64,000 nucleotides of DNA, from contig VXAU01002071.1 in NCBI GenBank assembly GCA_013399695.1, forward strand, positions 2,150,949-2,214,948, given 5' to 3'. Positions 49,199-62,829 of the stretch are shown here, one piece after another (the first letter of the stretch is position 1; every line of letters starts with the position of its first letter). A model generated the notes under the pieces. That model ran no database searches. It worked only from the letters and a program-made list of their open reading frames with translations, and was not told where the DNA came from. This DNA is from Formicarius rufipectus (lineage: Eukaryota; Chordata; Aves; Passeriformes; Formicariidae). Position numbers and translations under genes: made by a program.

Positions 49199-49911
49199 AT
49201 GTCCCCATGGCACAGACAGAGTGGCAGGATTGTGTCCCTCGGTGAGCTGCTCCCTGCAGTGACTGAGCCACTGGCATCTCCCAGCTGGGCTCAGCTCTGC
49301 AAGGTATGGTCATAAATTACCTTCTGACCCTATTATTGCTATTGTTTTAACCTCTGGGCAACTCCTCCCCTCACATCTGTTTGTTCTGAAGTGTTTTCTA
49401 AATGAGAAATGCCAAATCCACTGATTTGTGAAATCCCTTTGTAGTTCATAGTAAAACAAATTAAAAAATACAGTAATTGTTTTGGGTAGGATGCCAGGGA
49501 GCAGTGAAGGCAGCAGAGGAAGGAAGAGAAAGGCTGGAAAGGGACAAGTTGGTGGCACAGAGCTTGGCACAGGCTGGTGGTCCCATGTCTTGTCTTGTCT
49601 TTAACCCATTTGTAGCTGGTGCAGCCTGGGGAGGAGCTGCAGTGGGGTGTGGATCTGCTGTGAGGATGCTGCGCAGAAACATTCCTGGAACTGGGAAGTG
49701 GGATTGCTGGGAGCCTGAGCAAGGAGCAGGGATGGGGGTAGGGTGCTCACAAGGAACCTCAGGGTTTGAGCTCAGGCATGAATTCCTCTTCCTGACACAG
49801 CAGCCGCTCCCTGCAGTGGGGTTCTGGTGCAGCATGGCTGGGGTCTGTAACTGGGGTGCTTTGGGATTAATCCACTTGTGAGAAGTGCTGTTTGAGGTGT
49901 CCATCACAATC

Positions 49912-50238
49912 TACACCTCACTCTCTACAGCTACCTGAAGGGAGGTTGTGACAAGGTGGGGATCAGCCTCTGCTCCCAGGTCGCAAGAGACAGGACAAGA
50001 GGAAACAGCCCCAGGCTGCACCAGAAGAGGCTCAGGTTGGATATTGGGAAAAATGTCTCCCCTGAAGGAGTGGTGGGGCACTGCAACAGGTGCCACGGGG
50101 AAGTGGTGGCACCCCTGGAAGTGTTCAAAACGTGAGCTGGGGTGACGTTTCACCGAATGGTTTAGTGCACATGGAGGTATTGGTCAAAGGTTGGACTTGA
50201 CCTTGGAGGGCTTTTCCAATCCGAGGGATTCTGTGGTC
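49912..50238 (+). mobile_element. CR1 LINE 3' fragment
   Basis: 'tctacagctacctgaaggga', 'gacaggacaagaggaaacag', 'gctcaggttggatattggga', 'ggacttgaccttggagggc', 'ttttccaatccgagggattc'. This is the subfamily with the 'actacctgaaaggaggttgt' segment. Confidence 0.92.
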
Positions 50239-52771
50239 AGGGCAGGTGTTGCCCATGAGCCCAGAGAGTCTGTAGTGCCCTCACCCCTCTGCCAGCCCCA
50301 GCACACGGCAGTGGGACCAAGTGTCCCCAGCCAGGTGTCCTGTTCCCAGGGGAGCTGCTCGGGCTTGCCCTGAGGATAAATAACCAGAACACAGCTCAGT
50401 TATTCCTGTCTTGGCTGAGTGTGTGAGGGGAAGGGGAACCGCTGGAGTCAATGCCACGTGAGCACCGGGAGCTGTTCCCGTGCCAAGGGGTGACAGAGCT
50501 CCCAGTGTCCCCGCTGGGCTCCCACTGGGACTGAGCCCACGTTCACCCCCTCCTCGACACACTCCCACCCTTCTCTGGGCTCACCATCAAATGGGGGGTA
50601 TAACCAGGATTTAAAAGGCAATTTGCTCCTTGTTCCAGCAGCATCAAAGAGCCCTTGTGAGCGGCTGGGGGGAGGCCACAGCTGCGCCAGGTTCGCTCCA
50701 ACCCGGCTCTGAACCGAAGGAAATCTGAGATTTATCGATCTTGTCTGCGCTGCATTGTTATTCACACCGAGCCAGATCCACCCTCGGGCACAGGACAAAC
50801 ATTAGACTTGGGGAAAACATTGCAGCTGAAGGTTTGATTTGGTGGGGGAAGGAGAAAGGCTACAAGCGCTCGTCGATCCGTGGTGCATTTGTCAAAGGGT
50901 TTCAGCACATAAACCCCCCCAAGGACATTTTTCACGAAATCAGAATGATTGCTGTTGAGGGTTATTAAATGCAACGTCTGCATTTTAAGGTCTGAAACAG
51001 CATTTTTGTAATATTAATGAGATTTGCTTTGAAAATAATGCTAACTCCTGAAAAACAAACCAGTGTTTTGCTTGGGTTAAAAATCAACAGAAAATAAACA
51101 TTATAAACAAATATTAGGGGGTGTTCAGTTTTGAAAGAAAACACAGTATTTTCCAGGTCAATTCATGGTATTTCCCTATTCTTTTGGTTTAGCCCATGAG
51201 AAATCCATCACCCCAGGTCTGCTGAGCTGGAACAGGGTGTTTGTGCCATTTCATTCCTGACACGATGCCCCAGTGACCCATTGGCCTTGGCGTGACCTTC
51301 CTGCCTCAGGCTCTGCCTTTCCCTTGGTTTTCTAAGCTTTTCCTAAGTGTTCTGAAGCTAGAGGTGAACCTCAGGATGTTGGGGATGCCGTGGCACAAAG
51401 TGGTGCTTCGCTGAGTGTGTTGAGACTACACAAAATGCAGCAACAGAATAAAAGAAACGAGTGGGAGGATTATCCAGAACTCGCCATAGATTTACCTCAG
51501 TGTACGTGGAGCAGAGTCAGCTTTTTAAAAAGTCTGTAATAATTTAATGTGCATTATTAAATAATATAGATCTCAATGCAGCTGGTGGTGCTCCTGCCTG
51601 CAACAGTAGCATCTTGTACCTTTTATTTTTAATTGCAGACAATGTTCCCCTCTGTTCATTAATCTTGCATTGAGGCGTTGTTCTGCAGTGGGCTGGCAGG
51701 GGTGCCAACACCAACAGCATGCCAGCAGATCCTCAGGAAGAGCTGAGAGGAGGGAAAAACTCTTCAGGCACCAGTGTTGGGTGCCTGTGAGCCCAGAAGA
51801 GCCTGGGCAGGGGCACTGGGGAATGGTGGAGGTGGTGGGGGGGCTGCAGGTGTGGGTACCACACTCTGGGGTCCTGCTGGGTGGGTGAGGATGCAGCTGC
51901 TGGGAAGGGGAGAGGGAAAACACAAGAGGGAAGGAGGTGGGACAGGGAAGGAGGATGGTTGGTGACCCCATGAAGGGATTTGTCACAGGGACCCTGCAGG
52001 GTGACACAGTGCCTGTAGCAGTGGGGGTATCTGTCACCATCTTCCCCTGGGAGGACCAGCGACATCTCCCACAAAACAGCTGCAGGTGACCCGATCTGAG
52101 CTGCCCATCCTCTGCTCCTGCTCTCTCCCTGCCCAGGTGTCCTCAAAGTTTCTTATCTTCACCAGCTGACTTTGGCATTTGACACAATGGAAACAGCCCT
52201 CAAAAAGGGGAAAATGGCAAAAAATGATCATGTGATCCTGAAGAAAAGTAAGTGGAGAAGTGTGGAGATAAACCAAGGCAGCCAGGGATTTAGTCTCTGA
52301 AATCCACTCCTTTTGTCAGGGATCTGCTGAGCAGGAGCCTGATCAGCTGATGGAGATGACTTTTCCAGCACCTCCTCAATCACCTACTTAGTTCCATTTT
52401 TCCCATCAGCCACATATGGCCTCCGTGTCAAAACATCATTTTACCATTATTGTCCATTTCCAGGATGTCTTTTATTATCCTGTAGTCACTTTGAGCCCAG
52501 CCAGTTCACGGGCTTGGCTGTCTGCCCTCAGGTTTAAGAAAGACTGCGGCAAGAGGGAAGAGCCTTTCTCCTCCTGCTCATCACCAATCCCCAAACCAAG
52601 GCATCCCACCAAAACAGGTGGATAAATCCAGACTGGCCAGGGGTCCTCAGCAGCTGGACTTGGACTTGTGTGCTCGCAACTGGAGCAGGTGCTTTAAAAA
52701 ACAAAAATAAGAATACAAATCTGAGCTACACATAAAGAAGAAGCGATGAGATCACATTTACTTGTGGAAGT

Positions 52772-52827
52772 AGAATCATCGAAGCATTAAAGTTGGAAAT
52801 GACCTCCACCAAGTCCAACCTCTGAGT
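52772..52827 (-). mobile_element. Short CR1 LINE 3' fragment
   Basis: 'tagaatcatcgaagcattaa', 'agttggaaatgacctccacc', 'aagtccaacctctg'. Only the last about 55 bp. Confidence 0.8.
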
Positions 52828-55800
52828 AATACATAAGTAATTATATAAATAAAGTGTGTATTTTTCAGCAAAAGAAGATAAAACTCGTGCATGAGGTGCA
52901 GTGCTCAACCCTCCCCACACCAAACCACCCATTGCTCGTTGCCCTTGGTGAGGAGCCTGGGGGCTCTGCTGTGCTGCAGTGCCTTCCTTCTGCAGAGCCA
53001 GAGATGTGCTAACCCAGCCTCCCCCAGATTTATTAAATATTTTGCAGTTTAGGCCATTAAATTTTTAAAAACAGCCACAGCCAAACAGAAGGGGAGGGGA
53101 ATGTTTGAAGGGTGTACTGACTTAGAAACCTTTTCAAAGGTATCAGCGGAAAGATGTGCCTCTGCTTTGCTATATATGTGATTATTTAGGATCTAATCTA
53201 TCAGAGAGATGCAATTCTTAGGGTCTGGCCAACTAATTCTCTGCCCTGGAATTTACACATCATAATAAAAAACATTTAAGCCTTTGGGGAAATGAGTTCA
53301 GCTCCTTCAATAGCTGAATAATTAAGGGTGACCCTTGTCAAAGGCATGGTGTGTGCTATATATCATTGGATTACCTGTCTGCTTGGCAGCATTTTGCAAG
53401 CATTTTAGAGCTCTTATTATATGTTGTTTTTCATTTAGGTGCAATTTCTTTTGTAATGAGGCAGAACTTATTTTCCAGCCCCTACAGGTGCCTTTGTCAG
53501 CTCTCCAAATCGTGCATGAAGAGGCAGGTTCCCAATTGATCTCTCAATTAGGCTTTTGTTGATATTGAATAAATGAGGGTTCACCTGGTTTGGACACAGC
53601 CTTGTGTGGGTGTGGGCCAGGACTTTCACATGAGGAAAACACATATTAAAAAGGAAAACAAAAAGGAGTCTTTGGTGCTGTTTCTTCCCCTCGGTTGCAC
53701 AGGCCGAGTACATGGGCTGCTGGTTTGTAGCTGAAGCCATAAAGGCATGAACATAAAAGCAGATTCGGGAGCAAATCCACAGCAAAATATTTATTAGCAC
53801 TAAAGTAAGTTACTTAGCACAGCAGTATCAGCTCCTGTGCAGCTCGTCAGAGAGGTGAGACTGCAGGATGCAGAGTCCAAGACAAGCCCCCTGGTTATTC
53901 CATGGGGCTGGATGGCTGATGGGAACCCCATGGGAGCTGTGTGTCCCAGCCCAAAGCACCTTGGCTTCCCCTGCCAAGGTAACGATGCCATCAAATGTCA
54001 CTTCTGCCTGACATTGGGCATTGCAGTTGGTGCAGCTTCTGCTTTAGGTCACATTTTCCCTGTGTGGCATCAGCTGCTGGTGATGTGCCTGAGTCTGGCA
54101 GCCCTTGGGCTGTGGGAAACAACTTGTGCCAGTGTTCAGGGGCTCACAACAGCCCCAAACCAGCTGCTTCCAGCTCAGACCTTGGTGGGACCAGGCTTAG
54201 CTGACCCAGGCCCTGCAGGTCGTGGTGGCTCTGCACTGGGGCTGTTGGCCGCAGAGGGTTGTGAGGAAGGAGCCTCCTCTGGGGCTGCAGAAGAAAGCTC
54301 TGGTCTGCCGAGAGGTGACTGGGAGACCTGGTACCTGCTGATGGCCAGAGAATCATCCCACCAAAGCTGTACCTGTTTGGCACATGTTGCAGAGTCACAC
54401 AGAGCTCTCCAGGTAGGAGCACGATGTGTTGCCCTAGTTTTCCCAAGAAATGCTCTATTTTTTTAAAAAAGAAAATCCCTTGTTGAAGCTGCAGGACGGT
54501 TCTAGTGCTGCCCACAGCCTGTGGCATGTCTCCACTCACCCTCCCAGACTGTGGGATGCAAAGGTTCTCCAGGTTATGGCAAATTCAACATCTGGGATGC
54601 TCTCAGCTGCTCTCCCGAGTCCTTATGGTCAGTCCCCATCCCAAGCTTTGAACTGGAGAAGTGAAGGGCAAATTATGGCTGGAGCTTCCACAGGTCTGTC
54701 CCGGGAGGTCGAGCTTCACCTTTAAGAAGAAAGACAACCAGTATTTGCAGTCCAGATGAGGCCCCCGTTTGCACAGCAGCATGATCTGTTTAGGCAGGTA
54801 ATTAACTCAGGCTTATTGACCACGGCCCAAACGCCTAATGGAAGAAGTCTGGAAACTGCTCCAAAAATTATTTCCTGCTAAATCAAAAGCTGAGATGAAA
54901 GAGAGGTTAATTTACAAAGATGAGCAGAAAGTTTAATAGCAATTTAATTTTTATGAAAGATGTTTGTTTTACTGTAGTCTGACATTAGGGAGGAAATTGC
55001 AACAGTCCTGGAATAGACCCACTGTCTGATTTTACTCCTGTCATGTAGGTTGGGTTTTATGTGCAACAATTCATTTGATGGCAGCCTTCAAGTATTAGAT
55101 TTACAGTAAAAATCAATGGGAGGTTATAGGCCCAATCTGAGTTTATGTCACTTTGACACCACACACCAGGCTGAATTCCTGCTCCATTGCCCAGGCAGGG
55201 CCCGTGGGATGAGATGGAGCTGCCCCAAGCTTTGACCATCCTCGTCACAAACATCTTTCCTCATACCAGCAATCCCCTGCTGTCCCTCCCTCTGCCTTCT
55301 GGTGCAAAGGTGACCTTTTCTGACTTCTTTAGCCACTCTCCAGATCTTTAAGCAACAACAACAGCTGCTCTGGAGATGGGTCACGTCTTCTAATCTGATG
55401 GCAAAGTTTGTTTGCCCAAGCGAACACACGCCCAGAGCAATTAAATCTCCACAATTAATCGTGTGAAAAGGATGGGTGAGTTCCTTATTTCTCTCACAGG
55501 CAAAATCTTCCCTTCCATTGGTTTTCCACTGCTAGCAATTCCTTAATTTCTCACTCTGTATTAAAAATCCTGAGACTTATTTTCATTGCTTTAAATAAAG
55601 GCAGCACTTCTTACCATTCTTGGGTTGGGTTACTAGGGCTTTATAAAGTATTTTTTTGCAAAGGACAATTCTGTGTGTGCCAGATGTGTGTCACTGCCAT
55701 TGCTCCTGGCAACCAGGCACAAATCCATGCATTCTTGGAGGTATGCTGTTTAATATCAGAATGTTTGAATTAGCTTGTTACACGATACTGCCAATGGACT

Positions 55801-58800
55801 GGCATATCCATTAATAATATTATGAGCTTTCCTAGGGAGCTGTAACCTCTTTGGTATACATGAATTCAGTAATAACTGTAATTATTATGAAGTTAATATA
55901 AAACATGATGTCTCACTCTGCCAATTCAAGGGCAATAAGTGTGAAAAACAGCTTCTCTCCTGATTGCACATGGTTCACTCTTCCCTCAGGTGGGAAGCAG
56001 CTCTGGGGTTTAGAGGGACGATGCCACAGGACGGGCACTGGTCATTCCCAGCACTGGGTGATGTGGGGAACCCACGTTGCTCCCCCCAAACCTTCCTGGA
56101 TGTGCACTGGGGTTTGCTCAAAGCCCCAAAGAGACACTTATCTGCTGTTTCAACCCCTCCTAGCCCAGGAGCCCCCGGGCATGGCACCCACCCAGCACCC
56201 ACGGGCACAGAGCAGTGCCATGCCCTGCCTGGGAGGCTGGCACTGAAAGCAATCCCATCACTCCAGGAACTGTGTGTTCTTCAGGCATTTATGGCTCTCT
56301 TGGCAGCCACCAGAAGCGAGTCCATCTTCCTTTTATGTCTCCACATTGTTCTTTAAGCAGAATTTCCTGGAGGGGGGATCCAACCTGACAAGCTCTCGCT
56401 GCAGCTTCGCCCTCCCTCTATTTATGGCCCCTTTCAAATATCCCCACGGACTCCATCTACTCTTTAATGCAGCAGATGAAAAACAATTCTGTCAAGATTT
56501 TCTTGTGATTCTCTGCCAGTGACATCCTTGTGGGGACGTGGGATCAGAGCCCAGCAGAGCCCAGCAGTCCTCCTGTGTGCCTCGCAGAGGGTGTTTGTGG
56601 CCCTTTGATGCGCGTCCTCAGATGTGTCAGCGCAACGCGCTCTTGGATCTTCCCCAGCAGAACGAGCCGAAGTAAACTTGATAATGAAAAGAGCCTTGAT
56701 GTTCACCTGCCCCTGTTCATCTTGGAGGGAAAAATAGACCCTTTCTTCCTGAGATGAATGGCTGGTTCCATTCCACGTGCCCAGATGCTGAGGGATGCAC
56801 AGCTGCCCAGCAGGACACGGCGGCACCGCCGCTCCTCGGGGTTCCATCTCTGCAGGTCAACACTCTGCTCCTCTTTTAGCTCGAAATGCTGAGCACAAAC
56901 CTTTGATTCATCAAATCTGTTTAATGCTAAGCTAAAAATAGGGGTTTCAAATCCTCAATCATATATAATTAGTCCTGCATTTATTTTTCAACAGATGTTC
57001 TTCCTCTGTTGCTTTTGAATAGGGGAGTGGTGAATGGTGTCTGTGTCTGCACGAGCAGCCAGGGAGGGAGGCTCTTGCGGGATTTCAGCTTTCCCATGGG
57101 AATGCTTCAGGGATCACTGCACTGATTCCCTCTGCTCCAGCTTCCACACACACATTTCCTTTCCCATGGACAAGGGTTGAGTTCCCTGGAGAGTTTTCAC
57201 TCGGAAGTTTAAGAGGAAGAAGGGGTTAGTATGAGGAAATCATTTCTCCTGCCTGGAGGCACTAAGGGAATTAAGCCTGCCACAAGATGATGGATCAGCA
57301 AATTTTTCCCTAGGAGATCAGATTAATAGGGATTATAGAAAAGTTGCAGTATATTTATCAAAAGAAAGAAAGAATTAAATTCCTCCTCCCACCATCAGAA
57401 CTGATTGTAAATTAGGTAAATCTATTTTCCTTTAAAAGAATAATAACCATAGATCAGACTCCCAGAATCTATATCCCCGAGGGCTCTGAAAATGTATTGA
57501 ATTAATCTTGGCTACAGGATCAGCCCAGATCGTCTGTGTTAATTATTGTGCATCTCATTTGCCCTTTATATGTGGCCTGATTAGGCACAGAAGTCTGTTA
57601 GGTGAGACAAGCTGAGGGATGAAGATGGGACTTCGTGGTGATTCAGCTGTGGATCATCCAAAACCAAAAGTCTGGAGGCACAGACAAGAGCCCGAGGAGT
57701 GTCAAGAAGGGCTTAAGAAGTCCTAAAACCCCGTTACACTGCAAGTCAGTGTTTGCTGCTGCCTGGCAGGGAGGGAAGAGGAGCTGCACAAAGCTGTTGT
57801 CATTTCCTCCTCTTCGCTGCTGTTGTGGATATTCCTGAATGAATTAGAGGCTGCCAGCAGACGCTGTCACAGCAGAATGGCAGAACAAAAACACTTCTCA
57901 ACCTGGACTTGTAATTTGCCTGCAAAAACAAAGATGATGTTCCAGAGCGTTGTGACATTTCAAAGAGACTGCCAAGGTTTCCAAGCTTTTGTTTCATCTT
58001 TTGCTTCCCTAGTGTTACATTACTCCTAGTTTTCATACTGTAAATTTACTTTAAGAAGGCAAATGAAATGAATTCAAGTATCTGAACTTAACACCTTGCT
58101 CGGCCTCAGCTGCCCCTTTGCATCAGCAATGGCTGGGGCTGAGGGAGAGGAGGACCTGGAGCCTGGGGGTTCCCTGCCCTCCTGCCCCTGGGGTGCTGAG
58201 CCCCAGCACTGCTCCAGCCTCTCCTTCCCCTTCAGCCCCCTCCTTGGTCCCTGCAGTCGTCTCTCTCACATCCCTCGCTCCACACAGGTGTGTGGCTTGG
58301 AGCTGAGCTGCCTTCAGCCTGGGGTCCAGGGAGGGTTGCAGGTCAGGACCCATCTGTTTTTCGAGGGCTCTGAGAAAATCAGTCTCTTTTTAAACCCCGC
58401 TGTGGTTTCCTCCTAATTCCAGTGCAATTATGCTACAGCGAGGTGTGTTCATTACATTTTATCTTTCCTGTGCAGCTCTTTTATAATGAAGAGTTGGATT
58501 TCCCTAAAAGCAGCAGGCACAAGCCCTGCCCCCGAGGTCTGAAATGTTTAAAGCTGATTGCTTAGTAATGGTTCAGCCAAAAAGAACAGAGGGCTCAAGG
58601 TACAAAACACCAGCATAAGCCTGACTTGATTCCACTGCCCATGGATGTTTTAACCTCATTTATCCTCTTGGTACTTACCAGAACCGTTTTACATTTGTGC
58701 ACTTAAAAGATTAAATACAATAAATGGAGATGATTATTATTGCCCAGCAAAGCCAATGTGCAAAGGCACAGAGCTTCGTTGCCACTGGAATTGGACTTGT

Positions 58801-59087
58801 GCAGTTTCTGTACTCTGCACGCTTTCCAAAAGGAGGGTGATGAATCACAACATCTCCAGCTCTCCACTACTAACAAGCAAGCTCTCAGCAATATGCTCTT
58901 TGTGGGCCCCTCTCAAGCGCTCCCCAGGGCAGTGCTGCTGCCCTCGCTCAGGGTCACGGGGAGGTGCCAACTGCACCACACGTGCCAGGTCTGAGGCACG
59001 CTCTGCCAAGGGATTCTTCAGATCCCTTAGGAATGCAATGTGCAGGGAAACTGGTTGTTACCCTGCTGCTCCCTTCAGCTGGGGGTG
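52828..59087. other. Intergenic sequence
   Basis: The longest repeat-poor span in the window. A 209-codon plus frame at 53837-54466 shows no domain and biased low-information content. AT-rich around 55440-55910 and 57300-57560. No gene recognised. Confidence 0.5.
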
Positions 59088-59236
59088 GAAATCATGGAAT
59101 TGATTAGGTTGGGAAAAAAAGCTTTACAATCACCAAGCCCACCCATTCCCCCAGCACTGCCAGGGCCACCACCAAACCACGTCCCCAAGTGCCACATCTA
59201 CACATGTTTTACATCCCCCCAGGGCTGGTGACTCAA
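59088..59236 (-). mobile_element. CR1 LINE 3' fragment
   Basis: 'gaaatcatggaattgattag', 'gttgggaaaaaaagctttac', 'aaaccacgtccccaagtgcc', 'ccccagggctggtgactcaa'. Diverged but in the expected order. Confidence 0.85.
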
Positions 59237-59585
59237 CATTGCAGTGTCACACAAATAGTTACAAAGCTCTGGTTTCTTTTGGGAAACAACCTATTGGAGA
59301 TTCAAACCTCCAAAGTTTAAACTTGCCTCGAGAAAGATGCTGGTTCTCCCTGTATTTGCCTGGCTCCTCAATCCGTGCCACTCAGCCTATTGCTCTGGAA
59401 GGGAAGAACTCACCCAATTAAATTTGTAGCTGAGGTTTGTAGCAGGTAAACTGTGGTTTGCAGAGCCTGTGCTGAAGAGCTGCTCCACGGGGAGGGACAG
59501 GCTGGATTGCTTCAAACTCCAAAGCAATCAGCTCTCACAACTACCCCCGGGTGCAGGGGCAGCTCCAGAACCTTCCCATGCTGGC

Positions 59586-59848
59586 TCAGGAAGGGGCAGT
59601 GGGGATGTGAGTGCTGCCTCTGGAAGGGGATGTGTGGATGTGAGTGCTGCCTCTGGAAGGGGATGTGTGGATGTGTGTGCTGCCTCTGGAAGGGGCAGTG
59701 GGGATGTGAGTGCTGCCTCAGGAAGGGGCAGTGGGGATGTGAGTGCTGCCTCTGGAAGGGGCAGTGGGGATGTGTGTGCTGCCTCAGGAAGGGGCAGTGG
59801 GGATGTGAGTGCTGCCTCTGGAAGGGGCAGTGGGGATGTGTGTGCCAG
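59586..59848 (+). repeat. Minisatellite, 33-bp unit, about eight copies
   Basis: Unit is gtggggatgtgagtgctgcc followed by tctggaaggggca (33 bp). Seven full copies plus flanking part-copies; variants are gtg/gag, tctgg/tcagg and a 'ggatgtgtgg' junction. The unit length is 11 codons, so long in-frame repeats (CECCLWKGQWG on plus, a histidine/proline-rich repeat on minus) appear. No start context or flanking coding signal supports translation. Confidence 0.95.
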
Positions 59849-62693
59849 CCTGCTGAGGGCTGGGGGAACGCAGCTCTGCCTGCAGCAGCCACTGCAAGTG
59901 CTCCTTGAAGCAGAAAAACCCAACCTGCTCTCAGCAGCCTGACTCCTTCAGTGCTTCCTGGGGGCAGGAGCCTCTTTGCTGTGGTGCCTGTGTGATTCAG
60001 GCTTTCCTAAATGGAGCAGAGAGGAGAGACCTGCTTGTCAAACCCCTTCTCAAACTGCTTCTCCATCTGCTGGGGCTGTGCAGGGAGAGCCCTCCCTTGG
60101 GTGTAGCTAATGCATCTCCAGCCCTTTGCTGGATTAATGGCCTGATTTTCCCCGGGCTCTGAAGTACTCGGGGCTTTATTGTGACAAGATTCAAGCACTC
60201 AGTTGTCAGTCTGAGGTGCTGGATGTCTATTTTTCTTAAGTCTGGTTTGCAACCTCAAAGGAGAGGGAGAAGACTTCTTATAAAAGGCAGGAAAGCACAA
60301 CCGCCCCTGCCAAAACCCTCAGACCCTCTTCCCTGAAAAAAGCCTTTCCTGGAAGCATGAAGTGCTGGGACTTTCAGTCCTACAAGTTTGTCATTTCTTC
60401 CCAGCCAGCAGAAGTGGTGCAGCCCATGAGCTGACTCATGGGTATGTTTAGAAACCTCCAACACGCTGACCAGCTCAGCCTGTTCCACCCGTGGAGTTTG
60501 GAGCTCCCCAAAGAGGGTCCTGCCCTCCCCACAGCTCTGAATCTCCCCAGATCAGCAGGGGAAATGTTCCCCTCTCAGCACTTCTGCTCATGCCACCCTC
60601 AACTCTCTCAGCATTTCAGGATGAAAGCCCAATCTGTGACTTATTAGAAAAAAATCACATTAGAATATTGAAGGATTTACAGAAATGCTTTTTGCCTTAG
60701 AAATATATATATTAATACTCATCTGCTTTTCCTAGCTGCCTTTCCAAGCCTTGTGAAAGAAAAGGTAGTTTTCCTCAGTGAAATAACACTGTCCTTTTAG
60801 CCAGGGGCAGCAAAAAACATAGAGAAACGTGGATTTTTGTCAGTTCCCCGTGGCATCCAAGAACCCCCCATTGCTGGAGGCAGGATGGTGAACCAGTGGG
60901 GGAAAAGCCCTTCCCGTTCCAGCCTGTGTCTGCCACCGAGGAGAACAGCAACTCTTGGATTGTCCAAACCAGAAGGAGTCCAAAGCAACCACTCGCTGTT
61001 ATTTGTGTGCATTTATCGAGTGACTCGGTGGTGAACGCTGCAGAGCAGAGCTGGGCAGGGAGAGGGGTGTGTGTGACAAACAGGGGCACAGAGGCTGCTC
61101 AGCTCAGGCTCTGTTCGCTTCTCCTCTTGGAACTGAAGGCAGAACAATAAAGGGGCTGCAGATGCAGCTGAAGTTCTGGCAGCAAAAGGTCTGGGGCAGA
61201 TTCATCTTCTGGGCTCCTCAGCAGCCCCCCAGCCCGGCTTGCAGGGCCACCAAGTGATGTGTGAAGGGACTCCCACAGAGAAAATGCCTCTTTCCTGCCT
61301 CTTTTAAATTGCCAGCGAAGTCCTGCAGCCATTAAATGAGTTCTAACAACTGAAAAGTGATTTTAAGTGAAAATCCCAATCCTGCCAATCTTAATTTATA
61401 GATATATCCCACGGTGCCACTGGCATGGCTAGAAAGCAGTATGTGACGGAGGGATGTGTGAAGCAGCAATTATATTGAATATGCAGAATTTTAACAGCAA
61501 GAAAACACTGGAAGGTTCATGGATTTATGTCTTTCTTACTCTTTCCATTCCCCGCTGATTCTTTGCCTTTCCCAAACAAGATTTCTTTGGCAAGTCATAG
61601 CAAGATGCTTGAGTCTCAAATGTGATTAGGAATCTTGAATCAGCATTTGTTTTGATCTGGGGATTAGAGTAACAAGGAATTTTTCTGCTTGGACATCTCT
61701 GGGACAGCACACTGGGGCTTTCGTGTCTATTTGGTGGGTTGTTCACAAGAAGCCACCGGGTTTGTGTGGTGCTGGAAGAAAAGCAGGAGCAGTCAGTGTG
61801 GTTGAGTTTCGTATTAATGTAGTGATTGACATAATTACACATACTGAAAACATTCTGAGCTCTGCCCAACAGCAATTTAGAAGAGAAACTTGATTTACTA
61901 ACTTAACTGTGATTTCTTGTCAGTTATTATAATGAGTGAAAAAAAGACTGAAAAGCTGCTAATTAAAACACTTCTGAGCAACGCAGAGGAGCAACAAACT
62001 TCCACATTGCAAAGCAAATACTCAGAGAGCCTTCCAAAAAGAAAAACTGGGAAACAATACTGCTGCCCTGGGAAGCAAGACTCTCCTTGTGCTTTTCCTG
62101 CAAGAAGAATATGGGAGAATTATAATATATGTATTATTCTTGCTACATTGAAATCTCATCCTTGCAACCAGAGTAAAGCTCTAAAAATGAGATGTTGGCT
62201 GCAATTTCCTTTTGTTTCCCTTGGCAAGAAAACCCAAGGTGAGAAGCTGAGGAGGGTGTTAATGCAAAGATATCAAATGGCAGCAACCTGCCTTGGCAGG
62301 AACAGGGGGAGGGCGAGCAGAAAACTGCTGCTTGGAGGTTTTGGGGGCTTTCCTCCCTGTCTCTGCAGCAGCCTGGGAGGCAGAGGGGAGGCTCTGAGCT
62401 GTTGTTCTCCATGGCTAATGAGCTGGGAGTCCAGCAGGGCTCTCACTTTGCTGTCGACTGGCTGGGCTGAGCATCCCACCAGCAGGTCCCTCATTAGGTG
62501 TCCTCGGGTGGCTGGGAGAAGCTGGAGTGATGCTCCAACAACTGCTTGCTGGTTTTATGCTTTGAATCCATAATGGGTCGTTTCCGGAAGTGCTTTCCTT
62601 CCCCTTCATAGCCCCTCTGAGCACAGGAGCCTTAAACACTTCACAGCTTTTGGGCAAACACTGGTTGGATGCAGCACACGGATGCTGAAAGTT
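59849..62693. other. Intergenic sequence
   Basis: Nothing recognisable. The 218-codon plus frame at 61917-62573 has a lysine-rich start but no domain, and its composition changes halfway, so I do not call it. Confidence 0.5.
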
Positions 62694-62829
62694 CACAGAA
62701 TTGAGGGTGGAAAAGACCTCGAAGGTGCAGTCCAACCACTCCCCCAGAGCTGCCAGTCCACCACTAAACCGTGTCCCCCATCTAAATGTGGTTTTTTGCT
62801 GTTCCAGGGATGGTGATTCCACCACTGAA
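62694..62829 (-). mobile_element. CR1 LINE 3' fragment
   Basis: 'cacagaattgagggtggaaa', 'agacctcgaaggtgcagtcc', 'accactaaaccgtgtccccc', 'gatggtgattccaccactga'. Confidence 0.88.

Larger units (their letters stand above)
46618..52771. other. Intergenic sequence
   Basis: Besides the simple repeats and two CR1 copies listed, only single-copy sequence. Frames of 60 to 150 codons occur on both strands without domains or plausible exon structure. Confidence 0.5.

Noticed and set aside
53837..54466. 209-codon plus-strand frame
   Set aside because: No domain or exon structure; length is plausible by chance in GC-rich sequence.
61917..62573. 218-codon plus-strand frame
   Set aside because: No domain; composition shifts mid-frame; isolated in intergenic DNA.
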